Assembly: GCA_027371515.1 (NCBI GenBank)
Contig: DAHXMX010000041.1
Location: 1 to 7,683, forward strand
Direction: 5' to 3'
Length of the DNA: 7,683 bases
DNA from: Neisseriaceae bacterium
GTDB lineage: Bacteria; Pseudomonadota; Gammaproteobacteria; Burkholderiales; UBA11063
Shown: positions 1 to 6,580 of the stretch, one piece after another
Layout: each line of letters opens with the position of its first letter
Numbering within the stretch: the first letter of the stretch is position 1
Program-made: the position numbers and the translations under genes
Notes under the pieces: generated by a model
What the model saw: the letters and a program-made list of their open reading frames with translations, nothing else
Databases searched by the model: none
What the model was told of the DNA's origin: nothing

Positions 1-293
1 ATTAAAACATTAAAATAGACCTTATCTTTGGGTTTGGCTAGGTTATTATTTAGTAAAACTTGATTATTTTTAATCCAATTAATTAGTTTATTTCTAGATA
101 GTTCTGGTATAATACGTGCCAAAGTAACATCTATTCTTTGGCCAGAGTATTCTTTAGGTACAATTTTTGTTAAAGTTTCTTTCGGAAGATTAGAGTTACG
201 TAATCTTAATTCGTCACTTATATCATCAGAGTCATCAATAAAATACTCTGAAACATTGTCGGATTTTTGATGTTGAATTAAGGGTAATTGCAT
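1..293 (-). CDS. rluD: RluD-family 23S rRNA pseudouridine synthase, N-terminal part (cut by window edge)
   Basis: The minus strand reads open from an ATG at 293 to the window edge, giving 97 codons. Residues 50 to 97 form an S4 RNA-binding domain: a GQRID motif, then an IIPELSRNKL helix, INWIKNNQV and a lysine-rich KPKDK turn. This order (SGQRLD, PDYSRS, WI, VLVNG, KPK) is that of RluD, which converts specific uridines of helix 69 in 23S rRNA to pseudouridine. The catalytic domain with its essential aspartate lies beyond base 1 and cannot be checked. About 50 residues precede the S4 domain, against roughly 15 in E. coli RluD; the extra stretch is acidic around residues 20 to 28. An in-frame ATG at 311 is an alternative start that would overlap bamD. 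RluC or RluA-type relatives also carry S4 domains, but the divergent position next to bamD matches Neisseria and supports RluD. Confidence 0.87.
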   Translation of the reverse strand, partial: MQLPLIQHQKSDNVSEYFIDDSDDISDELRLRNSNLPKETLTKIVPKEYSGQRIDVTLARIIPELSRNKLINWIKNNQVLLNNNLAKPKDKVYFNVL

Positions 294-297
294 AGTA

Positions 298-1104
298 ATG
301 AAGTCTTTCATAGAATTTTGTATAATAGCTATTTTAACATTATTTACTTTTGCTTGTTCAAGTAGTGAAGAGGCAATTCGTGAACAGTCAAAAGGTTGGT
401 CAGTACAAAAGCTGTATTTTGAAGCCAATAAATCAATGGCTAAACAAAATTATTCGCGTGCTATTAAAGTATATGAAGTGTTGGTTTCAACCTATCCATA
501 TGGAGTTTATGCTCAACAAAGTTTATTAGATATGGCATATGCCCATTATAAAAATGATGAACCAGAATTAGCACTAGCAACAATTGACCAGTTTATGACA
601 ATTTATCCAACAAATGATAATATGGATTACGCGCTGTATTTGAAAGGATTTGTTAATTATAGTAATGATAGTGGATTATTGTCGCGTTTTACTGGGCAAG
701 ACTTAAGTGAACGTGATGCCAATAGATTAATTGAAGCATACAATGCTTTTAACGATTTAGTAAATACTTATCCTAATTCACGTTATGCACCAGATGCTAA
801 GGATAAAATTAATCGTTTGGTTAATGCTATGGCTCGTGGAGATATTTATAAAGCACGTTATTATATGTCAATAAAAGCTTATTTGGCCGCAATTGGAAGA
901 GCAAATGAAGTTATTATCAAGTATCCAAATACACTTTTTGTGGAAGAAGCGTTAGAAATACAAATTACAGCATATGAGCATTTAGGACAACTTGAGTTAG
1001 CTTCATCATTACGTAAGATATTGAAGTTAAATTTCCCTAATAGTTATTATCTGAATCATAATTGGGTTAATAACGATATACCGTGGTATGCATTTTGGCG
1101 TTAA
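298..1104 (+). CDS. bamD: Outer membrane protein assembly factor BamD (ComL)
   Basis: This 268-residue protein is the lipoprotein partner of BamA in the complex that folds beta-barrel proteins into the outer membrane; in Neisseria it is called ComL. Residues 1 to 19 form a signal peptide, with Cys20 as the presumed lipidated residue in FTFACSSS. The mature part is all helical tetratricopeptide-like repeats: roughly 34-67 (WSVQKLYFEA, YSRAIKVYE), 71-104 (AYAHYKNDEPELALATIDQF), 107-160 (MDYALYLKG, YPNSRYAPDA), 185-210 and 212-246. The C-terminal IPWYAFWR closely resembles the neisserial BamD end. The ATG at 298 is the only ATG possible before the upstream in-frame stop at 274; an AGGG at 281-284 is a distant Shine-Dalgarno candidate. 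Length fits the family (about 245 to 270). The lipobox is unusual, with Thr at -3 and Phe at -2. The next gene follows after 35 bases, so co-transcription is likely. Confidence 0.95.
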   Translation: MKSFIEFCIIAILTLFTFACSSSEEAIREQSKGWSVQKLYFEANKSMAKQNYSRAIKVYEVLVSTYPYGVYAQQSLLDMAYAHYKNDEPELALATIDQFMTIYPTNDNMDYALYLKGFVNYSNDSGLLSRFTGQDLSERDANRLIEAYNAFNDLVNTYPNSRYAPDAKDKINRLVNAMARGDIYKARYYMSIKAYLAAIGRANEVIIKYPNTLFVEEALEIQITAYEHLGQLELASSLRKILKLNFPNSYYLNHNWVNNDIPWYAFWR

Positions 1105-1139
1105 TGTTAATTATGTTAATAAATTTTGAGAGGTGGTAA

Positions 1140-2996
1140 ATGAAGAAAGATAATGTTAACAATTTAATTGTAGATTATTTTTTAGATAAATTAATAGCTA
1201 TAACGATTTTTGGATTATTTATTGTTCCATTTTTATCTCCATATAGTTATTTCCCAATATCTAAATTTTTTGCTGAGAGTTCAGTATTATTTTTAGCATT
1301 AACTTTAGGTGTGCTTGGTATTATTAGGTCTCGTCATATTGCGATTTCTAATGCTGGTATTGCTGCAATTTTATTTGGGGTTTTCATTTTACTACAACCG
1401 GTGTTTATCCCGATTCGTATACCTGGTGTAAATATGTATGTAGCACTACAGGTGTTGATTGGTGCGGTTATGTCTATTGGAATTGTGTCTTTGATTGATG
1501 GTGATGAAGAAAAGCAACAGAAATTGGTTCAAATTATAGCTTGGGCTGTGCTGGTAAGTGTTACTATTCAAGCTTTTTATGGGTTTATGCAGTTTACTGG
1601 AATAGCTGAAAACTTTAAAGATTATGTTTTATATATTGGGCAACGAGAAGATGGGGTTATTGGTAATATTGGACAAAAAAATGATTATGTTGATTTTATT
1701 GCCATTGGTATTTTTGCTTTGTCTTACTTATATTTTATACGACAAATTAACTTAATAGTATATATTGCGTATGTCACATTTTTTATTTTTATTCTAACTG
1801 TTGCTACTTCAAGAACTGCATTTGCCTTCTTTATTTTTTCTTTAATTGTAACTTTTATTTTTGTGAAAATAAATAAAAATAATCAACAGTTAAACGCTGA
1901 TATTAAGCGAGTATTCAAAATAATTGTGTATTTATTCATCGCTTTATGTTTATTCGAATTGTTTTTACCTAAATTATTTACTATGTTTTCTAGCCGTGAT
2001 ATTACTTCTGGATTATCTAGATTTCAGAGTCAAAATATCGGAGCATCAACTTATAGACGTTTTTATGAGTGGTATAAAGATATTATTATATTTCTAAATC
2101 ATCCTATTTTTGGTATTGGCTGGTATCAGTACCCTAAAGAAGCGATTGATATTATGTCAACAGAACGATTTATGTATATTCCTGCTAATTCTGCTTTATA
2201 TACCCATAGTCATAACTCACCATTAAATATATTAGCTGAATCTGGAATAATAGGTTTTAGTATTGCAATTATTTATGGATTTTTTTACACTTTGTATAGA
2301 ATGTTTAAGAATTTTAATAATTATAATACATTATTTATATGTTTTATGGTACTTTGTATCTTTGCACAAGGATTGTTACAGTATCCTTTATGGTATGCTT
2401 ACTTTTTAATGTTTTATATTTTGTTTTTATCAATTGATAAGCCAAAATTTAAAACTACAAATCGAGTAATTTATAAAGTAATTGCATCTGCTTTATTAGT
2501 AATGGGAATAATCTTTGTAAATAATGCATATGGTACTTATATGAGTTTAGTACAATGCACACAAAGCCCACATGATATGGATGATTATACTTCTAATGTG
2601 CATAAATTAGAGAATATCATTAATAATAAACCAATGTTTGTAATCCCAGCTTTAATGTTGATGGATAATTATATTATTCCAGGTTCTCCACAAACAAATG
2701 CTGTGATGAGCATTTCAGATCAAGCTAAATATGTGGATATGCTAGCAAATGAAATGCCTTATCCGTCGGCTATATTAAAGCAGATTATTTATCATAAAAT
2801 GATTGGCGATAATCAAGGTTCATTGCATTATGCTTCAGTACTAGCGCATGGGTTCCCTTTTTTCAAAGAAAGAATAGCTCAGCAATTATCACCTAGTCCT
2901 GCATTTGCTGCTGAAGTTAAGGTAATCAATGATTTTCATTATGAAGATAGATCTATATTTGGACGAGAATTTAATGCAAAAGGTGAGTTTAAATGA
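1140..2996 (+). CDS. pglL: PglL-like O-oligosaccharyltransferase / Wzy_C-family O-antigen ligase
   Basis: This 618-residue membrane protein belongs to the O-antigen ligase superfamily, whose members transfer undecaprenyl-linked glycans in the periplasm to protein or lipid A. About 11 to 12 hydrophobic segments lie between residues 20 and 464. They are broken by a long periplasmic loop (about 281-366) and followed by a soluble C-terminal domain (about 465-618) like the Wzy_C_2 region of PglL. Blocks shared with neisserial PglL, from memory, are IGNIGQKND (174-182), SRTAF (224-228), HPIFGIGW (321-328), THSHN (355-359), LLAESGIIG-like (363-372) and the YPLWYAYF motif (415-422). The two histidines H356 and H358 lie where PglL has its essential periplasmic histidine. 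These blocks favour a protein-glycosylating PglL over a lipid A ligase (WaaL), but specificity cannot be proved from sequence. GAGAGGTGG at 1128-1136 is a strong ribosome site for this start. The stop codon overlaps the clpP start (ATGA). Confidence 0.82.
   Translation: MKKDNVNNLIVDYFLDKLIAITIFGLFIVPFLSPYSYFPISKFFAESSVLFLALTLGVLGIIRSRHIAISNAGIAAILFGVFILLQPVFIPIRIPGVNMYVALQVLIGAVMSIGIVSLIDGDEEKQQKLVQIIAWAVLVSVTIQAFYGFMQFTGIAENFKDYVLYIGQREDGVIGNIGQKNDYVDFIAIGIFALSYLYFIRQINLIVYIAYVTFFIFILTVATSRTAFAFFIFSLIVTFIFVKINKNNQQLNADIKRVFKIIVYLFIALCLFELFLPKLFTMFSSRDITSGLSRFQSQNIGASTYRRFYEWYKDIIIFLNHPIFGIGWYQYPKEAIDIMSTERFMYIPANSALYTHSHNSPLNILAESGIIGFSIAIIYGFFYTLYRMFKNFNNYNTLFICFMVLCIFAQGLLQYPLWYAYFLMFYILFLSIDKPKFKTTNRVIYKVIASALLVMGIIFVNNAYGTYMSLVQCTQSPHDMDDYTSNVHKLENIINNKPMFVIPALMLMDNYIIPGSPQTNAVMSISDQAKYVDMLANEMPYPSAILKQIIYHKMIGDNQGSLHYASVLAHGFPFFKERIAQQLSPSPAFAAEVKVINDFHYEDRSIFGREFNAKGEFK
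2981..2987 (+). promoter_or_regulatory. Ribosome binding site fixing the clpP start
   Basis: AGGTGAG lies inside the last codons of the pglL-like gene, five bases before the ATG at 2993. The spacing supports translation of clpP from 2993 rather than from the in-frame ATG at 3002, and implies that ribosomes finishing the upstream gene can restart here. Confidence 0.6.
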
Positions 2997-3616
2997 TAGA
3001 AATGAATAATTTAGTACCTGTAGTGATTGAGCAAAGCGCAAAAGGTGAACGCTCATTTGATATTTATTCACGTCTATTACGTGAGCGGATTGTATTTTTA
3101 GTGGGTGAGGTTAATGATCAGTCAGCTAATTTAATTGTTGCACAATTATTGTTTTTAGAAGCTGAAAACCCTGATAAAGATATCTATTTTTATATCAATT
3201 CACCTGGGGGTTCGGTAACTGCAGGTATGTCGATTTACGACACAATGAATTTTGTTAAGTGTAATGTTAATACCTTGTGTATTGGTCAAGCGTGTAGTAT
3301 GGGAGCGTTTTTATTAGCCGCAGGTAGTAAACGTTATGCTTTGCCAAATTCACGTATTATGATTCATCAACCATTAGGTGGTTTTAGAGGTCAGGCGTCA
3401 GACATTGAAATTCACGCTAAGAATATACTTTTCATGAAACGTAAATTAAATGAATTATTGGCTAAACATACCAAACAAACAATTGAATGTATTGAACGTG
3501 ATACTGATCGTGATAATTTTATGTCATCAGATGAAGCGCGTGATTATGGATTAATAGATGAAGTGTTGACCTCACGAGTAGATTTAAAAAAAATAGATGG
3601 TGCAAACGATGAGTAA
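2993..3616 (+). CDS. clpP: ATP-dependent Clp protease proteolytic subunit ClpP
   Basis: ClpP is the tetradecameric serine peptidase barrel that degrades proteins fed to it by ClpX or ClpA in the cytoplasm. The 207-residue product has the full catalytic triad: Ser102 in GQACSMGAF, His125 in MIHQPLGG and Asp174 in ERDTDRDNF. The N-terminal LVPVVIEQ stretch, the INSPGG oxyanion loop (69-73) and the LPNSR segment are all present. The propeptide is almost absent: only about six residues precede LVPVV, whereas E. coli removes 14. A cysteine (Cys101) sits directly before the nucleophile, where alanine is usual (AASMG). Two residues are missing relative to E. coli between the serine and histidine (GSKRYALPNS). 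The start overlaps the stop of the pglL-like gene by four bases, and the end overlaps clpX, so all three are probably translated from one message. The usual upstream neighbour tig is not present. Confidence 0.98.
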   Translation: MIEMNNLVPVVIEQSAKGERSFDIYSRLLRERIVFLVGEVNDQSANLIVAQLLFLEAENPDKDIYFYINSPGGSVTAGMSIYDTMNFVKCNVNTLCIGQACSMGAFLLAAGSKRYALPNSRIMIHQPLGGFRGQASDIEIHAKNILFMKRKLNELLAKHTKQTIECIERDTDRDNFMSSDEARDYGLIDEVLTSRVDLKKIDGANDE

Positions 3617-4829
3617 AAATTGTTCATTTTGTGGGAAATTAGAAAGTCAAGTTTCTCATTTAATTCAAGGACAAGATGGTTATATTTGTAATGAGTGTAT
3701 TCATAATTGTGCTGAATTATTAAAAGATGCTGATAAAGAAAAATCTCGATCAAATAGTGATGTATTTAAGATAGAGCGTATTCCAACACCTCTTGAGATT
3801 AAAAATGAATTAGATAAATATGTGGTAGGGCAAGAGCAAGCAAAAAAAATATTAGCTGTAGCTGTTTATAATCATTATAAAAGAATTACCGATACAATTA
3901 CAGATAATGATGTAGAGTTAAGTAAGAGTAATATACTATTAATTGGACCGACAGGTTCAGGTAAAACATTATTAGCGCAATCATTAGCTCGTTTTTTAGA
4001 TGTACCATTTGCTATTGCTGATGCAACCACTTTAACTGAAGCAGGTTATGTTGGAGACGATGTAGAAAATGTATTGGTTAGATTATTGCAAAATTGTGAT
4101 TTTGATGTAAATAAGGCAAAACGCGGAATTATATACATTGATGAAATTGATAAAATTGCTAGAAAATCTGAGAATACTTCAATCACACGTGATGTTTCAG
4201 GTGAGGGGGTACAGCAAGCACTACTCAAATTAATTGAAGGTACAATATCTAATGTACCGCCAAAAGGTGGACGTAAACATCCAGGACAAGATATGATTCA
4301 ATTAGATACTACTAATATATTGTTTATTTGTGGTGGTGCATTTGATGGATTAGAGCGTATTATTAAAATGCGTAGTCAAAAATCTGGTATTGGTTTTGGT
4401 GCTGTAGTGAGTTCTCGTGATGAACGAGGCGATAATTATAAATATTTAAAAGATACCGAGGCCCATGATCTTGTGCGTTATGGCTTAATTCCCGAGTTTG
4501 TAGGGCGTTTACCAATACATGCTGTATTATCAGATTTAGATGTTGGAAGTTTAAAATTAATTTTAACTCAACCAAAAAATGCCTTAATTAAACAATATCG
4601 TAAATTATTTTATATGCAAAATGTTGAATTAGAGTTTGAAGATGATGCTATCGATGCAATAGCTAAAAAAGCTTTGAAACGTAAAACAGGTGCTCGAGGA
4701 TTGCGTTCAATTCTTGAGTTGACGCTTTTAGAAACCATGTTTGAATTACCTAGTTTAGTTGATGTTAAAAAAGTAATTATAACTAAAGATGTTGTGAATA
4801 ATGGGCAAAAACCAATTTGCATTGCTTAG
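3609..4829 (+). CDS. clpX: ATP-dependent Clp protease ATP-binding subunit ClpX
   Basis: ClpX is a hexameric AAA+ unfoldase that recognises tagged substrates and threads them into ClpP. Numbered from the ATG at 3609 (406 residues), the order is: zinc-binding domain with C5-x2-C8 and C27-x2-C30; Walker A GPTGSGKT (113-120); pore-1 loop GYVG (146-149); Walker B IDEID with D178-E179; RKH loop (222-224) lining the entry pore; IGF loop (261-263) that docks on ClpP; sensor-2 GARG (361-364). The intact IGF loop fits its ClpP partner just upstream. An in-frame ATG at 3597 would add MVQT, but the family normally begins a few residues before CSFCG. GGTG at 3599-3602 gives a six-base spacing to 3609, so 3609 is preferred; it overlaps the clpP end by eight bases. 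No lon gene follows, unlike many proteobacteria. Confidence 0.98.
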   Translation: MSKNCSFCGKLESQVSHLIQGQDGYICNECIHNCAELLKDADKEKSRSNSDVFKIERIPTPLEIKNELDKYVVGQEQAKKILAVAVYNHYKRITDTITDNDVELSKSNILLIGPTGSGKTLLAQSLARFLDVPFAIADATTLTEAGYVGDDVENVLVRLLQNCDFDVNKAKRGIIYIDEIDKIARKSENTSITRDVSGEGVQQALLKLIEGTISNVPPKGGRKHPGQDMIQLDTTNILFICGGAFDGLERIIKMRSQKSGIGFGAVVSSRDERGDNYKYLKDTEAHDLVRYGLIPEFVGRLPIHAVLSDLDVGSLKLILTQPKNALIKQYRKLFYMQNVELEFEDDAIDAIAKKALKRKTGARGLRSILELTLLETMFELPSLVDVKKVIITKDVVNNGQKPICIA

Positions 4830-4839
4830 AATTTTACGG

Positions 4840-4870
4840 TTAATTATGAATAGCTATTTAGCATAATTAA
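4840..4870 (+). repeat. A+T-rich dyad downstream of clpX (weak terminator or binding site)
   Basis: Perfect 9-base inverted arms (TTAATTATG at 4840-4848 and CATAATTAA at 4862-4870) enclose a 13-base spacer. The spacer itself contains the self-complementary AATAGCTATT. The dyad lies 10 bases after the clpX stop. It lacks a G+C-rich stem and is followed by ACTTTCTTTG rather than a clean T run, so it is a poor intrinsic terminator. It could instead mark the end of the clpX message, or be a regulator site for the following transporter gene. Confidence 0.4.
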
Positions 4871-4896
4871 ACTTTCTTTGCTTGCGGTGCAATATA

Positions 4897-4932
4897 AATA
4901 TATATTATATATATATTGAAGATATGTATAAT
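4897..4932 (+). promoter_or_regulatory. Probable promoter region of the peptide transporter gene
   Basis: A run of alternating TA steps (4897-4917) precedes a consensus -10 hexamer TATAAT at 4927-4932, which has TG directly before it. No good -35 hexamer stands 16 to 18 bases upstream; the A+T-rich run may act as an UP-like or easily melted element. Transcription would begin near 4939, leaving a leader of about 45 bases before the ATG at 4984. The rest of the 154-base gap holds only the dyad near clpX and a TAGGG ribosome site at 4971-4975. Confidence 0.5.
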
Positions 4933-4983
4933 ATGCAGCTGTATCCATTTGGGTTATAGTTAAATTTTTATAGGGTTGATATA

Positions 4984-6477
4984 ATGAGTCTAGATATTGA
5001 TGTAAAAACAGCCAAAACTGGTTTCTTCCATTTTCCAAAATTATTTTATGCAGTATTATCAATCGAGTTTTGTGAGAGATTCGCTTTCTATGGTTTTCAA
5101 GCGGTTGCGGTATTATACTTTACTCAAAAATTTCAAATGACAGAATCTGCTTCTAGTGATCTTTTTGCTTCTTTTTCTGCTCTTTTATATGCTATGCTTA
5201 GTGTTGGTGGTATCACAGGTGATAAATTTATTGGTATCAGAAGAACTTATTTATTAGGGATATTATTTTTAATTGTAGGTTATGGATTGTTAAGTCTAGT
5301 TCAAACAGAACATTATTTATATTATGCTATCGGTATTATTTTGGTGGGGAATATTTTATTTAAAACCAATGCCAATAATTATGTGGGTAGATGTTTTGAA
5401 TCTAATGACCCACGTTTAGATTCTGCATTTACTTATTTTTATATGTCAATTAATATGGGTAGTTTATTTAGTATGATAATTGTACCGATTATTTCTAAGG
5501 TGTTTGATTATAAAACAGGCCTAATGCTTAATATGATATCAATGATAGTTGCGTTTGTGTTTTATATTATATTTAAATCTAGATTTAGATTAGCAGATAA
5601 CAATACTGGTAAAAATGGTAGTAATTTATTAATAAAAATATTGATTGTAGTTGTTGTTGGCAGTGTGTTAGCTTATTTACTTGGGATAATGTTGTCACAT
5701 TCTAAATTAAGTACAATTTTTTTATATTTATTTGCTGGTATTGTTATAGCTATCTATTTATTTACTGCATCACGTTGTAATCATAAAGAAGCAAAAGGAA
5801 TGTATGTTGCATTAATCTTAATAGCATTTGCAATTTTATTTTATTTGTTATATATGCAGCAAGCTACTTCAATGACTTTATTTGCGCTACATAATGTAAG
5901 ATTAAATATTTTAGGATTTGATGTACCAGCTGGCGTAACTCAAGCTTTGAATCCTTTCTTTGTAGTTTTTTTATCACCATTGTTAGCTAATTTATACATG
6001 AAGTTGCATAAAGATAAAGTTAATTATACTATTCCGGCAAAATTTTTAACTGGTATTTTCTTAACAGGTATATGTTTTATTACACTAGCAATTGCGGCAC
6101 AGTTTTCTGCAGATAATAATTCACAAGTGTCAGTGGCGTGGATGTTCTTAGCGTATGCTTTTTTTTCGATTGGTGAATTATTAGTAAGCGCAATTGGTCC
6201 ATCTATGGTAGTTCAGTTGTTGCCTAAGCGTTTTGGTGGTTTTGCTCAAGGTATATGGTTCTTATCATCAGCTATTGGTATTAAAACTGGCGGGCAATTA
6301 TCTAGCTATGTAGCTATGGATACTGTTAAAGATGTTGCTCCAAATGTGATACTTCACTCATATATAAACTTTTTCTATAAGTTAGGTATAGTAATATTTA
6401 TTATAGTGATGGTATTATCATTTTCTGTTAAATCACTTAATAAAGCAATTAATGATATAACTTCTCATAAATATTAA
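4984..6477 (+). CDS. POT/PTR2-family proton-coupled oligopeptide transporter (DtpA/DtpT-like)
   Basis: This 497-residue inner membrane protein imports di- and tripeptides with protons. The first membrane helix has the POT signature E28-x2-E31-R32-F33-x-F35-Y36-G37. Next come an FASFSALLYAMLSVGGITGDK block (about 62-82) and, in the fourth helix, K127 within LFKTN. The NDPRLD-x-AFTYFYMSIN family block lies around residue 140. The later SIGELLVS block puts E398 where DtpA has its conserved TM10 glutamate. Length matches the usual 480 to 510 residues. The conserved K-x-NPSS segment of enteric Dtp proteins reads KTNANN here, losing the proline. The family call is secure; the exact substrate range, and hence a specific dtp symbol, is not. 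A TAGGG eight bases before the ATG supports the start. It appears to be a single-gene unit with its own promoter, ending before the hairpin at 6528-6557. Confidence 0.93.
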   Translation: MSLDIDVKTAKTGFFHFPKLFYAVLSIEFCERFAFYGFQAVAVLYFTQKFQMTESASSDLFASFSALLYAMLSVGGITGDKFIGIRRTYLLGILFLIVGYGLLSLVQTEHYLYYAIGIILVGNILFKTNANNYVGRCFESNDPRLDSAFTYFYMSINMGSLFSMIIVPIISKVFDYKTGLMLNMISMIVAFVFYIIFKSRFRLADNNTGKNGSNLLIKILIVVVVGSVLAYLLGIMLSHSKLSTIFLYLFAGIVIAIYLFTASRCNHKEAKGMYVALILIAFAILFYLLYMQQATSMTLFALHNVRLNILGFDVPAGVTQALNPFFVVFLSPLLANLYMKLHKDKVNYTIPAKFLTGIFLTGICFITLAIAAQFSADNNSQVSVAWMFLAYAFFSIGELLVSAIGPSMVVQLLPKRFGGFAQGIWFLSSAIGIKTGGQLSSYVAMDTVKDVAPNVILHSYINFFYKLGIVIFIIVMVLSFSVKSLNKAINDITSHKY

Positions 6478-6484
6478 TTATTAA

Positions 6485-6513
6485 TTGCAAATATTGTATA
6501 GATAAGTTATAAT
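6485..6513 (+). promoter_or_regulatory. Probable sigma-70 promoter for rimP-nusA
   Basis: TTGCAA (6485-6490, four of six matches to the -35 consensus) and TATAAT (6508-6513, perfect -10) are separated by exactly 17 bases. Transcription would start near 6519-6521. The promoter lies just past the transporter stop codon and upstream of an intrinsic terminator, so transcripts from it must pass that hairpin to reach rimP. This is the best promoter-like match I found in the window. Confidence 0.6.
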
Positions 6514-6527
6514 TATACATGTTTTAT

Positions 6528-6557
6528 AAAGGTGAGCTTTTTTAAGCTCCCTTTTTT
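6528..6557 (+). terminator. Intrinsic terminator, possibly an attenuator in the rimP-nusA leader
   Basis: AAAGG-t-GAGCTT (6528-6539) pairs with AAGCTC-CCTTT (6544-6554) around a TTTT loop. One T (6533) is bulged, giving an 11-pair stem. The stem ends in an uninterrupted run of six T (6552-6557). It can end transporter transcripts, since the stop codon is 51 bases upstream. It also lies between the 6485-6513 promoter and rimP, and only 23 bases remain between its T run and the rimP start, too few for another promoter and leader. Confidence 0.75.
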
Positions 6558-6567
6558 GTTGTTTAAT

Positions 6568-6572
6568 AGAGG
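6568..6572 (+). promoter_or_regulatory. Ribosome binding site supporting a TTG start for rimP
   Basis: AGAGG stands eight bases before TTG at 6581. No in-frame ATG lies nearby, and homology with RimP begins at once after this codon (KINQILEQTIPGLGYELVD), so TTG is chosen as the start. Confidence 0.65.
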
Positions 6573-6580
6573 ATATTAAT

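Noticed and set aside
321..326. Perfect TATAAT hexamer within the bamD signal peptide codons
   Set aside because: No matching -35 hexamer lies 16 to 18 bases upstream, and the site is inside the gene. In A+T-rich DNA this hexamer is expected often by chance. A reverse-strand reading as an rluD -10 box also lacks a -35.
1104..1120. Direct repeat ATGTTAAT twice after bamD (1104-1111 and 1113-1120)
   Set aside because: Only eight A+T-rich bases, with the first copy starting in the stop codon; too short to claim as a functional repeat or attachment site.
3597..3608. Upstream ATG that would extend ClpX by four residues
   Set aside because: The bases before it lack a ribosome site, and ClpX proteins usually begin only a few residues before the first zinc cysteine; the ATG at 3609 fits better.
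4046..4822. Minus-strand open frames opposite clpX, and similar ones opposite clpP, the transporter, rimP and nusA
   Set aside because: They lie wholly or mostly antisense to well-supported genes, have low-complexity or implausible translations, and lack ribosome sites; they are by-products of the coding strand.
4893..4917. TA-rich run considered as a replication origin element
   Set aside because: No DnaA box cluster or origin-associated genes nearby; a promoter-adjacent A+T island explains it better.
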